Assembly: GCA_963621995.1 (NCBI GenBank)
Contig: CAVFFZ010000028.1
Span: 1-14,818, forward strand
Direction of reading: 5' to 3'
From: UMGS1663 sp963621995
GTDB lineage: Bacteria; Bacillota; Clostridia; TANB77; CAG-508
DNA length: 14,818 nt
Shown piece after piece: positions 7,478-14,818 of the stretch. Made by a program: the position numbers and the translations under genes. Below the pieces are notes generated by a model that saw only the letters and a program-made list of their open reading frames with translations, was not told the origin of the DNA and made no database searches. Within the stretch, counting starts at the first letter, position 1. Each line of letters starts with the position of its first letter.

Positions 7478-9445
7478 ATGGAAGATTTAGTTGAAAGCAT
7501 ATTAGATTATATTAGAGCAGATTATACCGATTATGCGGTTATGATTAATGGAGAGTGGGGAAGCGGAAAAACTTACTTTTGGAATCATAAAATACGTAAC
7601 AAAATAGAGTCTATGCAATTGAATGGAAGAAGATATAAAACAATATATATGTCTTTATATGGAATATCTAATTTAGAAGAAATAAGTAAAAAAATATTCA
7701 TTGAAACTACACAATTAATGGATAAAAATCTAAAGAAATATATGGATTCAAAAGGACAAGTAAACATTCCAGAATATGCAAAAACAGGATTAGATATGGC
7801 TAATTTATTTGGAGTTACACAAAATGGAGATAAATTAGACTATTCAGACTTTTTTGCAACAGATGATAAAGTATTATGCTTTGATGACTTAGAAAGAGCT
7901 AATGTAGATGTTATAGATATATTAGGATATATTAATAATTTCGTAGAACATGACCATATAAAAACAATAATTATTTGTAATGAAAAAGAATTATCTACAA
8001 AACTAAAAAGTAGCAATCTAGAAATGAAAACATTTATTGCTACATACCTTCTAGACAAAGAAGGAGATTTAGTAAAGAAAACAGATAAGCCAATGGTAGA
8101 AAGAATTCAAGATACAATAGAATACGTTTTTGATAAAGCAAATGACTATGAGAGAATTAAAGAGAAATTAATAGGTGAAACTTTTGAATATGCTCCAGAA
8201 TTCAACTACATTATAAATGGTATATTAATGAGATATGAAAAATATCCAGAATTAATTAGATTTTTAAGAGAAAATACAAATCTTATAATTTCAACATTTA
8301 ATAAAAGTGGAACTAGAAATTTAAGAATTTTAAAACATGCATTAAATGATTTCAAAAAAATATTTGATATGGTAAATAAATATTATCCAAATACAAATAA
8401 TAGAGTAATGCAGACAATGCTTATATTTACAATAGCTATTTCATTTGAAATAAAAGCTGGTAAAGTAACAAAAGATAAATTTGTAAATATTAATAGTAAT
8501 GAAGAATATAAAGCAATACTTGTTTCATCAAGAGTATTTATGGATAATAGACAATTTTATATAAAAGAATTTGATAACAACTACTATTATAACTTTAAGG
8601 CTGAATATCGTTTCTTCAAATTCATTGAAATATACATTCGAACGCGTATATTTGATATGAGAGTGTTTAAAGACAATATGGAAGTAATTATAAATACAAT
8701 AGACACAGATAAACTTCCAGCATATAAAAGATTACTTACAGAAGAATATTGGAAAATAGCAGATGATCAGTTTGATGGAGTAATAGGCGAAATTATAGAA
8801 GATATAAAAAATGGCAAAATAAAACCAATAGAAATAGTAAAAATATTTGCATATTTTAGCTATTTTATAAAAAGAAATTTAATAGATTATGATATAAAAT
8901 CAATTAAAACTATGTTCTTAAATGGCATAAACATTTCATCACTTACAGCAGAATATTGTGACAATGTAGAAGAGGAATTAGATCAAATTTCTGTTGAAGA
9001 AGTTGGAACTGATATGGAGGAAGTAGTAAAATACTTTAATGACGTAAACGAAAGGCTTAAAGATAAAATGTATGCTGAAAAAGCAGAGGAAATATTTAAA
9101 AATATTCCAATGAAAATGGAAGTGTTTTATGATAGGTTTGCTAAAGAATGTATGAATGTTCCAATTTTTAAATATTATGATGTATTCCAAATGTTCCAAA
9201 GAATTTCATGCGCAAGTAATGAAGATATAGTAACAATAAAGGAAATGCTTGCAGATAGAGCAAAAAAATATACTAAAGAAATAGAACCAGAAATAAAGAA
9301 TATTAAGAAGTTGAAACAAATTATAGAAGAATATATTGAAGGAAAAGAACAAACAATAAAAATTGTTATGTTAGAAGAATTTGCTAAAGAATTAGAAAAT
9401 ATAATAGATTTGTACAAACCAAATTTCTTAAGTAAAAAAGATTAA
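7478..9445 (+). CDS. KAP-family P-loop NTPase
   Basis: This 655-aa protein has Walker A GEWGSGKT at 25-32, Walker B with the KAP-type CFDDLER at 134-140, a sensor-like IIICNEKEL at 164-172, and a GTRNLRILKHAL segment at 278-289, all typical of KAP P-loop NTPases of the STAND group. No membrane segment is inserted in the NTPase domain, unlike many KAP proteins. The C-terminal half (about 300-655) is helical and charged with no domain I can name. KAP proteins are patchily distributed, often on mobile DNA, and some act against phages. A defence role here is only inference. GAAGGTGGAG precedes the ATG closely. The gene lies 15 bp after comF without its own promoter and is followed by a strong terminator. 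Confidence 0.85.
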   Translation: MEDLVESILDYIRADYTDYAVMINGEWGSGKTYFWNHKIRNKIESMQLNGRRYKTIYMSLYGISNLEEISKKIFIETTQLMDKNLKKYMDSKGQVNIPEYAKTGLDMANLFGVTQNGDKLDYSDFFATDDKVLCFDDLERANVDVIDILGYINNFVEHDHIKTIIICNEKELSTKLKSSNLEMKTFIATYLLDKEGDLVKKTDKPMVERIQDTIEYVFDKANDYERIKEKLIGETFEYAPEFNYIINGILMRYEKYPELIRFLRENTNLIISTFNKSGTRNLRILKHALNDFKKIFDMVNKYYPNTNNRVMQTMLIFTIAISFEIKAGKVTKDKFVNINSNEEYKAILVSSRVFMDNRQFYIKEFDNNYYYNFKAEYRFFKFIEIYIRTRIFDMRVFKDNMEVIINTIDTDKLPAYKRLLTEEYWKIADDQFDGVIGEIIEDIKNGKIKPIEIVKIFAYFSYFIKRNLIDYDIKSIKTMFLNGINISSLTAEYCDNVEEELDQISVEEVGTDMEEVVKYFNDVNERLKDKMYAEKAEEIFKNIPMKMEVFYDRFAKECMNVPIFKYYDVFQMFQRISCASNEDIVTIKEMLADRAKKYTKEIEPEIKNIKKLKQIIEEYIEGKEQTIKIVMLEEFAKELENIIDLYKPNFLSKKD

Positions 9446-9479
9446 GAATAATATTGAATAAAAAATAAATTAATAAAAA

Positions 9480-9516
9480 GCACTAAATTATAAATAAAGA
9501 TAATTTGGTGTTTTTT
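9480..9516 (+). terminator. Intrinsic terminator after the KAP gene
   Basis: CACTAAATTAT (9481-9491) pairs with ATAATTTGGTG (9500-9510), 11 bp with one G-U, followed by six T. It closes the recD2-comF-KAP operon. Confidence 0.92.
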
Positions 9517-9590
9517 CGTATAATTTTTCCCTTTTTAGAAACAATAACATTATAAATATAAAAATGTTAAGAAAAATAAAGGAGGAGAAT

Positions 9591-10145
9591 ATGAAAGCAA
9601 CAGGTGTTGTAAGAAGAATAGATGACCTAGGAAGAATAGTTATCCCAAAAGAAATAAGAAAGACATTAAGAATAAAAGAAGGAGATCCATTAGAAATATT
9701 TACAGATAGAGAAGGTCAAGTAATACTAAAAAAATACTCACCAATAGGAGAACTTTCAGAATTTGCAACAGAATATGCAGAAACTTTAGCAAAAACAACA
9801 GGACATATTGCATGCATAACAGACAAAGATACAGTAATTGCGGTGTCAGGTGGTTCAAAAAAAGAATTTTTAGAGCAAGGAATAAGCAAAGACTTAGAAA
9901 GAATTATTGATGACAAAGAAATTTATACAAGTAAAGAAAATAATGATAAATCAATACCAATAACACAAACAGACAGTATGGAAAGAATAAGAAATGCACA
10001 AGTAATTTATCCAATAATATCAGATGGAGATTCCATAGGAAGTGTTATACTAATTTCAAAAGATAGTAATACAAAAATGACAGACATAGAAAAGAAAGTT
10101 GCACAATCAGCAGCAAGTTTTTTAGGAACACAAATGGAAGTTTAG
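9591..10145 (+). CDS. spoVT: Stage V sporulation transcription regulator, AbrB family
   Basis: SpoVT is a DNA-binding regulator made in the forespore in Bacillus, where it tunes sigma-G-dependent genes for spore coat, resistance and germination. The start is ATG at 9591, directly behind GGAGGAG (9581-9587), giving 184 aa, close to Bacillus SpoVT (178 aa). An ATG at 9564 in frame would add nine residues with no RBS. The N-terminal AbrB swapped-hairpin domain covers 1-50 (RRIDDLGRIVIPKEIR, GDPLEIF, VILKKYSP). A GAF-like domain follows at about 55-184 (GGSKKEFL, PIISDGDSIGSVIL), ending in QMEV. It is monocistronic or the first gene after a terminator. I could not find a convincing sigma-G promoter upstream. 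Confidence 0.96.
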   Translation: MKATGVVRRIDDLGRIVIPKEIRKTLRIKEGDPLEIFTDREGQVILKKYSPIGELSEFATEYAETLAKTTGHIACITDKDTVIAVSGGSKKEFLEQGISKDLERIIDDKEIYTSKENNDKSIPITQTDSMERIRNAQVIYPIISDGDSIGSVILISKDSNTKMTDIEKKVAQSAASFLGTQMEV

Positions 10146-10205
10146 TAATATAAAGTTACAAAAATGTTACAAATATAACAATTAGATTACAATTTTAGAA
10201 ATCTA

Positions 10206-10234
10206 TTGATTTTCCTTTAAAAATATAGTATAAA
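10206..10234 (+). promoter_or_regulatory. Promoter of the 90-aa gene
   Basis: TTGATT at 10206-10211 and TATAAA at 10229-10234 are separated by 17 bases, a good housekeeping promoter match, about 48 bases before the start codon at 10282. It suggests the small gene is expressed separately from spoVT. Confidence 0.6.
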
Positions 10235-10281
10235 AATGATAATGATGACTATGAAAAAAATACAAAGGAGGAAATATAGAT

Positions 10282-10554
10282 ATGGACGAAAATAAAGTAA
10301 ATAGTGCAGAACCAATGTCAAAAGAAGGAGCAACATTACCAAAAAAAGTTGATGCTTGGACAAAAATTAAAAATGTTTTATTTTATGAAATCAAAATAAA
10401 ATTAACACCAGAGCAAGAAAAAGTATTTAAAGAAGTTCATGATTTTTGGCATCAAGAAATCACAGGTCAAGATGTAAAAAATGTATTATTACATGAAATA
10501 ACATGGCAAAGTATAAAAGACTTCTGGCTTCAAAAAATAGAAATAACATTATAA
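10282..10554 (+). CDS. Small protein of unknown function with an internal repeat
   Basis: I do not recognise this 90-aa protein. A polar N-terminus (1-22) is followed by a body with two similar parts. KIKNVLFYEI (28-37) resembles DVKNVLLHEI (64-73), and VHDFWHQEI (52-60) resembles IKDFWLQKI (78-86), so part of it probably arose by duplication. Four Trp and an alternation of charged and hydrophobic residues suggest amphipathic helices. There is no signal peptide or membrane segment. An excellent RBS, AAAGGAGG at 10264-10271, and its own promoter and terminator indicate a real, well-expressed monocistronic gene. It lies between spoVT and a gene of unknown function. Confidence 0.82.
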   Translation: MDENKVNSAEPMSKEGATLPKKVDAWTKIKNVLFYEIKIKLTPEQEKVFKEVHDFWHQEITGQDVKNVLLHEITWQSIKDFWLQKIEITL

Positions 10555-10564
10555 TGTAAAAAGT

Positions 10565-10597
10565 AAAAAAGGGGGATTTTTATCTTCCTTTTTTTTT
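10565..10597 (+). terminator. Intrinsic terminator after the 90-aa gene
   Basis: GGGGGAT (10571-10577) pairs with ATCTTCC (10582-10588), including two G-U pairs. It is flanked by A6 and a T9 run that extend the stem and supply the U tract. Confidence 0.88.
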
Positions 10598-10604
10598 ATT
10601 GTTA

Positions 10605-10613
10605 TGATATACT
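10605..10613 (+). promoter_or_regulatory. Candidate extended -10 promoter of the 763-aa gene
   Basis: TGATATACT fits an extended -10 (TG-n-TATACT) about 38 bases before the GTG start. The corresponding -35 region (TTCCTT at 10585-10590) is weak and lies in the terminator. Confidence 0.35.
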
Positions 10614-10651
10614 TCAAAAAGAAAAAAACAAAATAAAGGAGTAAAAAACAG

Positions 10652-12943
10652 GTGGAAAAGATAACAATAGAAGAGAAAAAGACAATTTTAGAAAAACTTA
10701 AAAAAATTAAGCTAGATATTGAAAATGTGCCAGATATATTGAAAGTAACTAATAAAATTGAATATAAACCATTAAAAGATTATGATAATACGTCATATAA
10801 GGTATATCAATTTGTTGATGTAAAAGACATAGACATATATCTTACTCCAACTACAAGACTTGAAGATACAGCAAAAAAATACAAGCTTGCAAAACCATTA
10901 TCAGAATTTTTAAATCCAAATAATGAAGAATATATAGAAGATTATCTTAAATTCATAGAAATACTTGAAAAATTAGATTTTGGAGCAATGAATGAAATAG
11001 AAAAGACGCAAAAGCAATTTCAAAAACAAGTACCATTTGAAGTAAAATATAAAGATAATTTTGTATGGGACATTTACTATTCAGAAACAGAAGACAAATA
11101 TTTTATGATGTTTCCAATGGAAGAACAAGAAGTAGAGCCATTATTTTATTTAATAAAAAAGAAACTAGAATTAAAGAAAAATTCAAAAAGCGAATATGTA
11201 TATGTACCTATAAATAATAAAGAAATTGAATATAATTTTTTAAAAAGATCAGAAATTGCAGATTTAGAAAATTACTTGTGGTATTTTACAGGGAATTGGC
11301 CAACAATATATGAACTAAAAGATAAAGAAGGAAAAACTAATATACAAGTTGTAGGAAAAACACCAGTGTATGAAAAAATAAAGAGTTTATATAAAATAGT
11401 ATTTAATACAAAAGAAGAAGCACAAGAAGAATTTAAACTAATAAAAGCACTTTTTATTATACAATCAAACATGGAACAAGAATATAATTTTCAAACAGGT
11501 TTAAGTAGAGAAGCAAGTTTAAATTTTTATTATAATCATAATCAAATTAAATATGAAACATTAACAGAATTTATAAGAGTACAAATATTGAATAAAAAAG
11601 AAAAAATAAGCGAACTAGAAAAACAAAATTTAGTAGACGAAGAAAAATATGAGCTTATAAAACAATCTATTCAAAAACAATACATAGAATATTTGACAAA
11701 AGAAAAGCAAATAGTAACATTTTTGGAATGCAAAAAGAGTCTATTTGGAAGAGTCTCTTATTTCTTTAAAAGTAAAAAGAAAAAATCAAAATTAAAGCAG
11801 GAAATAATACAAGAACCAAAAGAGAAAAAACAAGAAGAAATAATACAAAAGCCATTTGTATTAGAAAAAAAGGAATTGTATACAATAGAAGATTTATTAA
11901 AAGTAGGAAAAGTATTACAAGAAAAAGAAAAAGAAGCTAAAAACAAAAAAATGGATATTAATGCTTTAGAAATAAAAAAAGAAAACTTAGAAAACAAAAT
12001 AAAAAATGCTACACTATATATAAATGAAATAGAAAGTCATAAAAAGAGTATTTTTGATTTTTGGAAATATACAAACAAAGATGAAGTAAGTTTATTACAA
12101 GAAGGAAAACCAAAACAAAATGAAGAAAATCATTCTAAAATAAAAAAATCATTTTCATATGAAGAAGATTTAGAGGATTTTGGAGAAAAAATAGATGAAA
12201 AGCAAAGAAGAATATTAACACAAAAAGATACAGACTCTATATTTGCTATATATCAAGATATAGAAACATTTAACTTATTATCAAAAGCAAAATTACTAAA
12301 AAAAGATGAAAAACAAATACAAAATATATTACTAGATAAACAAGAACAATATCAAAAAGAGTATGAGCAAATAAAACAAAAAGACTATGATATATTTGGA
12401 AGCGTAGTAGAAGACAAAACAAAAATAAAGATACTTAAAAAACATAAACATAGAGAAATAAACAAAGATCAATACAAAATATTAGATATACATTTAGATA
12501 CTACTTTAGAAGAATACAAAGACAATATAAGACATTATGAAAAAATATTAGAAGAAAGTTATAAAAAAGTATTAATACCTTATGATATTTCAGCATATAA
12601 ATTAGAAAATAAAACTATAGAAAATGAAAAATGGGTTATATTAAACTTAAATCCTAAAGAAGAAGTAAAAAATCTAGAAGGAGAAACACTTATATTAAAT
12701 AGAATAAATATAAAAGAAGGAATGAATGCAATTTTCTATAGTAATATAATGTTTTATGATAATTTAAATCAAACATTACCACTTGGAATGGACATAAGTA
12801 CACAAATGCTATTTAATATGAAAGAATATGAATTTAAATTAGTTTCAAGAAAAGATTTCAATATGAATTTTTTAGAAAACGAATTTCAAAATGAAATAAA
12901 AACAATACAAGTGTATGAATATAATATAGAAGAAAGGAAATGA
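10652..12943 (+). CDS. Large charged protein of unknown function, partly coiled coil
   Basis: I cannot assign this 763-aa protein. The GTG start at 10652 is supported by AAAGGAG at 10636-10642. The N-terminal 290 residues look globular, with aromatic-rich stretches (FVWDIYYSETEDKYFMMFP around 137-155). Residues about 305-360 form a likely coiled coil. A Lys-rich linker lies at 372-400 (FKSKKKKSKLK), more charged helical sequence follows to about 640, and a C-terminal globular part at 640-763 contains WVILNLNP and NAIFYSNIMF. There is no signal peptide, membrane segment or nucleotide-binding motif. Its stop codon is four bases before deoB, and the deoB RBS lies in its last codons, so the two genes are translationally linked. 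Length, context and a clean frame support a real gene. Confidence 0.8.
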   Translation: MEKITIEEKKTILEKLKKIKLDIENVPDILKVTNKIEYKPLKDYDNTSYKVYQFVDVKDIDIYLTPTTRLEDTAKKYKLAKPLSEFLNPNNEEYIEDYLKFIEILEKLDFGAMNEIEKTQKQFQKQVPFEVKYKDNFVWDIYYSETEDKYFMMFPMEEQEVEPLFYLIKKKLELKKNSKSEYVYVPINNKEIEYNFLKRSEIADLENYLWYFTGNWPTIYELKDKEGKTNIQVVGKTPVYEKIKSLYKIVFNTKEEAQEEFKLIKALFIIQSNMEQEYNFQTGLSREASLNFYYNHNQIKYETLTEFIRVQILNKKEKISELEKQNLVDEEKYELIKQSIQKQYIEYLTKEKQIVTFLECKKSLFGRVSYFFKSKKKKSKLKQEIIQEPKEKKQEEIIQKPFVLEKKELYTIEDLLKVGKVLQEKEKEAKNKKMDINALEIKKENLENKIKNATLYINEIESHKKSIFDFWKYTNKDEVSLLQEGKPKQNEENHSKIKKSFSYEEDLEDFGEKIDEKQRRILTQKDTDSIFAIYQDIETFNLLSKAKLLKKDEKQIQNILLDKQEQYQKEYEQIKQKDYDIFGSVVEDKTKIKILKKHKHREINKDQYKILDIHLDTTLEEYKDNIRHYEKILEESYKKVLIPYDISAYKLENKTIENEKWVILNLNPKEEVKNLEGETLILNRINIKEGMNAIFYSNIMFYDNLNQTLPLGMDISTQMLFNMKEYEFKLVSRKDFNMNFLENEFQNEIKTIQVYEYNIEERK

Positions 12944-12947
12944 GAAA

Positions 12948-14126
12948 ATGATAAATAGAGTAATTACAATTGTATTAGATGGGTTTGGAGTAGGAGAATC
13001 TCCAGATGCACATGTTTACGGAGACGAAGGAAGTAATACTATTGCAGGAATATATAATAATACAAAATTAAATTTGCCAAATCTAAAAAAAATAGGACTA
13101 TATAATATAAAAGAAATAGGAATAAATAATGAAGAGAAAAATCCAATAGGAGCATATGGAAAAGCACAAGAACAATCAGTTGGAAAAAATAGTCCAGTAG
13201 GTCACTGGGAAATATCAGGACATATTACAAATCTGGGATTTAAAACATATCCACATGCATTTCCAAAAGAAATGATAGATGAATTTATAGAAAAAACAGG
13301 AGTAAAAGGAATACTATGTAATGAAGTCGGCTCAGGAACAGAAATATTAAAACGCTTTGGCGAAGAACACATGAAAACAGGCTATCCAATAGTTTATACA
13401 TCTGCAGATAGCGTATTCCAAATAGCAGCACATGAAGATATAATTTCAGTAGAAAAATTATATGAAATATGTAGAATAGCGAGAAAAATGCTAGATAAAA
13501 AAGAGTACAATGTAGGAACAGTAATAGCAAGACCTTTTGTAGGTACTTGTGCAGAAGACTTTACAAGAACATATAACAGAAAAGACTTTGAATCTAATAC
13601 ATTTGGAAAAACAATGCTAGATGTCATATCAGAAAATGGAAAAGAAGTCATAGCAATAGGAAAAATAGAAGATTTATTTTCTGGACGTGGAATAACAAAG
13701 GCAATTCACACAAATGGAAACGCAGATGGAATAGAAAAGACAATAGAAGAAATAAAAAATGATACAGAAGGATTAATTTTTACAAACTTAGTAGACTTTG
13801 ACATGCTATATGGACATAGAAATAATATAGCAGGATATGCAAAAGCATTAGAATACTTTGACAGCAAACTTCCTATTATAATAGAAAATATGAAAGACAC
13901 AGATATATTAATAATAACAGCAGATCATGGAAATGACCCATCGACACCAAGTACAGACCATTCAAGAGAATATATTCCTATTGTAATATATGGAAAACAA
14001 ATAAGAGAAAATACAAATATAGGAATAAGAGAAACTTATGCAGATATAGGGGCAACAATATTAGAAATTTTACAAATGCCATTACTAAGCATAGGCAAAA
14101 GCTTTAAAAATGAAATAATAAAATAA
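12948..14126 (+). CDS. deoB: Phosphopentomutase
   Basis: DeoB interconverts ribose- or deoxyribose-1-phosphate and the 5-phosphate, linking nucleoside salvage to the pentose phosphate pathway. It belongs to the alkaline phosphatase superfamily with two Mn ions. The 392-aa length is normal. The expected metal ligands are visible: D11 in VLDGFGVG, D285 in VDFDMLYGH, D326 and H327 in TADHGNDP, H338 in STDHSREY, and D154 in TSADS for sugar phosphate. The residue aligned with the catalytic Thr (T85 in the Bacillus cereus enzyme, GKDT) is Ser82 in GKNS. The RBS AAAGGAAATGAG overlaps the end of the preceding gene. No other deo genes are next to it. Confidence 0.95.
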   Translation: MINRVITIVLDGFGVGESPDAHVYGDEGSNTIAGIYNNTKLNLPNLKKIGLYNIKEIGINNEEKNPIGAYGKAQEQSVGKNSPVGHWEISGHITNLGFKTYPHAFPKEMIDEFIEKTGVKGILCNEVGSGTEILKRFGEEHMKTGYPIVYTSADSVFQIAAHEDIISVEKLYEICRIARKMLDKKEYNVGTVIARPFVGTCAEDFTRTYNRKDFESNTFGKTMLDVISENGKEVIAIGKIEDLFSGRGITKAIHTNGNADGIEKTIEEIKNDTEGLIFTNLVDFDMLYGHRNNIAGYAKALEYFDSKLPIIIENMKDTDILIITADHGNDPSTPSTDHSREYIPIVIYGKQIRENTNIGIRETYADIGATILEILQMPLLSIGKSFKNEIIK

Positions 14127-14182
14127 GAAAAAAATCAAGTTTTCTGTTGTTGTAAGATTTGTTGTTGAGATAATTCAATAAA

Positions 14183-14477
14183 TGGGAAGGAGATTTGGTA
14201 ATAGGAACTAAAAAAGAGGCTCAGTATTATTTACATTAACAGAAAGAAAAACAAGAGAGGAAATAATAGTGAAAATACCAGGAGAGAAAGCTGAATATGT
14301 AGCCCGAGCATTAGATTTAATAGAAAAAAGTATAAAAAATATTTTATACTAAATTTAAAACGATAACATTTGATAATGGTGGAAAATTTAGAAATTGGAA
14401 ATCTTTAGAAAAATTATCCAAGAGCTATGTTTAATTATAAAAGTACCAACGAAATCCTAAGTGAAATATGTGCATAA
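14183..14477 (+). pseudogene. Decayed IS30-family transposase
   Basis: Fragments of one IS30 transposase can be read in three frames. From 14183 it reads W-E-G-D-L-V-I-G-T-K-K-E-A-Q until TAA at 14237. From 14236 it reads LTERKTREEIIVKIPG and AEYVARALDLIEK. From 14348 it reads TKFKTITFDNGGKFRNWKSL, and from 14418 PRAMFNYKSTNEILSEICA and stop. The first two catalytic Asp of the DDE triad are present (GDLVIG, DNG). The region with the last Glu is deleted between SLEK and PRAMF, and the DNA-binding N-terminus is missing. The element is dead. It lies 56 bp after deoB in the same orientation as the left-edge copy. Confidence 0.88.
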
Positions 14478-14507
14478 TAAACCGGAAATTTATTATTGCC
14501 ATTTATA
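14453..14507 (+). repeat. IS30 right end, right copy of a direct repeat
   Basis: The last transposase codons plus the right end of the element. Bases 14467-14507 equal 15-55 exactly. The hairpin ATAATAAA/TTTATTAT is at 14474-14496. Sequence similarity with the left copy stops at 14507. Confidence 0.85.
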
Positions 14508-14532
14508 AAATAAAAAATAAAACAAAAAAGTG

Positions 14533-14561
14533 TTGACAAACAAAATAAAAGGTGCTATTAT
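14533..14561 (+). promoter_or_regulatory. Strong promoter P1
   Basis: TTGACA at 14533-14538, a 17-base spacer, and TATTAT at 14556-14561 preceded by TGC (extended -10). A near-consensus housekeeping promoter. With P2 it forms a tandem pair, as is common before rRNA operons. Confidence 0.8.
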
Positions 14562-14583
14562 AAGAAACAGCTTTTGAAAAGAA

Positions 14584-14630
14584 GCTACGGGAAAAGCATA
14601 AAAGGTGCTTCACTTTTTTATTTTTTTTGA
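14584..14630 (+). terminator. Possible weak terminator or attenuator behind P1
   Basis: AAGCA and TGCTT around 14594-14611 form a short stem, followed by a T-rich tract. A transcript from P1 might stop here after roughly 50 bases. The stem is only five base pairs, so this is tentative. Confidence 0.3.
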
Positions 14631-14699
14631 CAAAAATATTAGTAAAAAATAATAGAAAAAATTACTAATAAAAATATTAAAAAAAATCCTAAAAAAGTA

Positions 14700-14729
14700 T
14701 TGACATTAAATACACATTTATGCTAAAAT
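14700..14729 (+). promoter_or_regulatory. Strong promoter P2
   Basis: TTGACA at 14700-14705, an 18-base spacer and TAAAAT at 14724-14729 with TGC directly before it (extended -10). It should start transcripts around 14736 that run out of the right edge. Confidence 0.8.
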
Positions 14730-14736
14730 AAAAATT

Positions 14737-14818
14737 GTCTTCGGACGTACAACATTTATATGTTAGAAGTACATTGAAAAGTAAACAATAAACAAACCTT
14801 TGAAGAAACCAAGCGGTA
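14737..14818 (+). other. Probable rRNA operon leader (boxA-like), cut by window edge
   Basis: Directly behind P2 there is a UUCG-capped mini-hairpin, GTC-TTCG-GAC at 14737-14746. A second hairpin is AACAT-TTAT-ATGTT at 14751-14764, flanked by GTAC. Then AGTACATTGAAAAG at 14768-14781 resembles the boxA antitermination signal of Firmicute rRNA leaders (CTTTGAAAA). The following CCTTTGAAGAAACCAAGCGGTA also looks like pre-rRNA sequence. No mature rRNA is inside the window. It could precede 16S, or 23S as in a spacer, but the tandem promoters favour an operon start. Confidence 0.55.

Noticed and set aside
9517..9560. Sigma-G promoter for spoVT
   Set aside because: CATTATA at 9548-9554 fits a sigma-G -10, but no -35 motif lies 17-18 bases upstream.
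9564..9590. Earlier ATG for SpoVT
   Set aside because: No RBS before it. The ATG at 9591 follows GGAGGAG directly and starts MKATGVVRRID as in known SpoVT proteins.
515..14000. Open frames on the - strand, such as 1664-2161 and 7071-7454
   Set aside because: They lie opposite well-supported genes, lack RBSs, and have the Leu/Phe/Ser-rich composition expected from the complement of A-rich coding sequence.
1..14507. Composite transposon bounded by two IS30 copies
   Set aside because: The interior holds core genes (pheST, spoVT, deoB) with host-like composition, and the right copy is dead.
14562..14630. A tRNA gene or known small RNA behind P1
   Set aside because: No cloverleaf, no GGTTC-type T arm and no recognisable sRNA family. 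Only short A/T-rich stems.
1..14818. CRISPR array or clustered tandem repeats
   Set aside because: No regularly spaced repeats seen. The only direct repeats are the two IS ends and short leader motifs.

Overview
The window is very AT-rich, with A/T-ending codons, strong AGGAGG-type ribosome binding sites, a T-box riboswitch and a SpoVT-type sporulation regulator. Together these point to an endospore-forming Firmicute of the class Clostridia, possibly an uncultured gut lineage. I cannot name a species. All recognisable genes are on the + strand.

Layout. Bases 1-55 are the last codons and right end of an IS30-family transposase. From about 80 to 540 there is a promoter, a phenylalanine T-box riboswitch (specifier UUC) with its terminator, and then two unexplained inverted repeats. 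pheS and pheT follow (both phenylalanyl-tRNA synthetase subunits), separated by a small REP-like palindrome. A 20-bp hairpin overlaps the start of the next gene, a 118-aa membrane-anchored protein with a glycosyltransferase-like motif. After a second REP-like palindrome and a terminator comes recD2, a DNA helicase gene with a +1 frameshift that removes its last motifs. It is followed by a comF-family phosphoribosyltransferase gene and a KAP-type P-loop NTPase gene, closed by a good terminator. Then come spoVT, a 90-aa protein with an internal repeat, a 763-aa charged protein of unknown function, and deoB (phosphopentomutase), which is tightly coupled to the 763-aa gene. The last 700 bp hold a decayed IS30-family transposase, two strong promoters and what looks like an rRNA operon leader.

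How the parts work together. pheST is controlled by uncharged tRNA-Phe through the T-box. recD2, comF and the KAP gene form a probable operon with a promoter embedded in the preceding terminator. SpoVT would act late in sporulation. deoB belongs to nucleoside salvage but here sits behind a gene of unknown function rather than with other deo genes.

The window begins inside one IS30 copy and ends at a probable rRNA operon. Both are repeats that commonly break assemblies, so this may be a complete contig. I see no CRISPR array and no certain new system. The least explained parts are the alternative-pairing leader of pheS, the hairpin over the start of the 118-aa gene, the KAP NTPase, the two unknown proteins before deoB, and the serine at the expected catalytic threonine position of DeoB.
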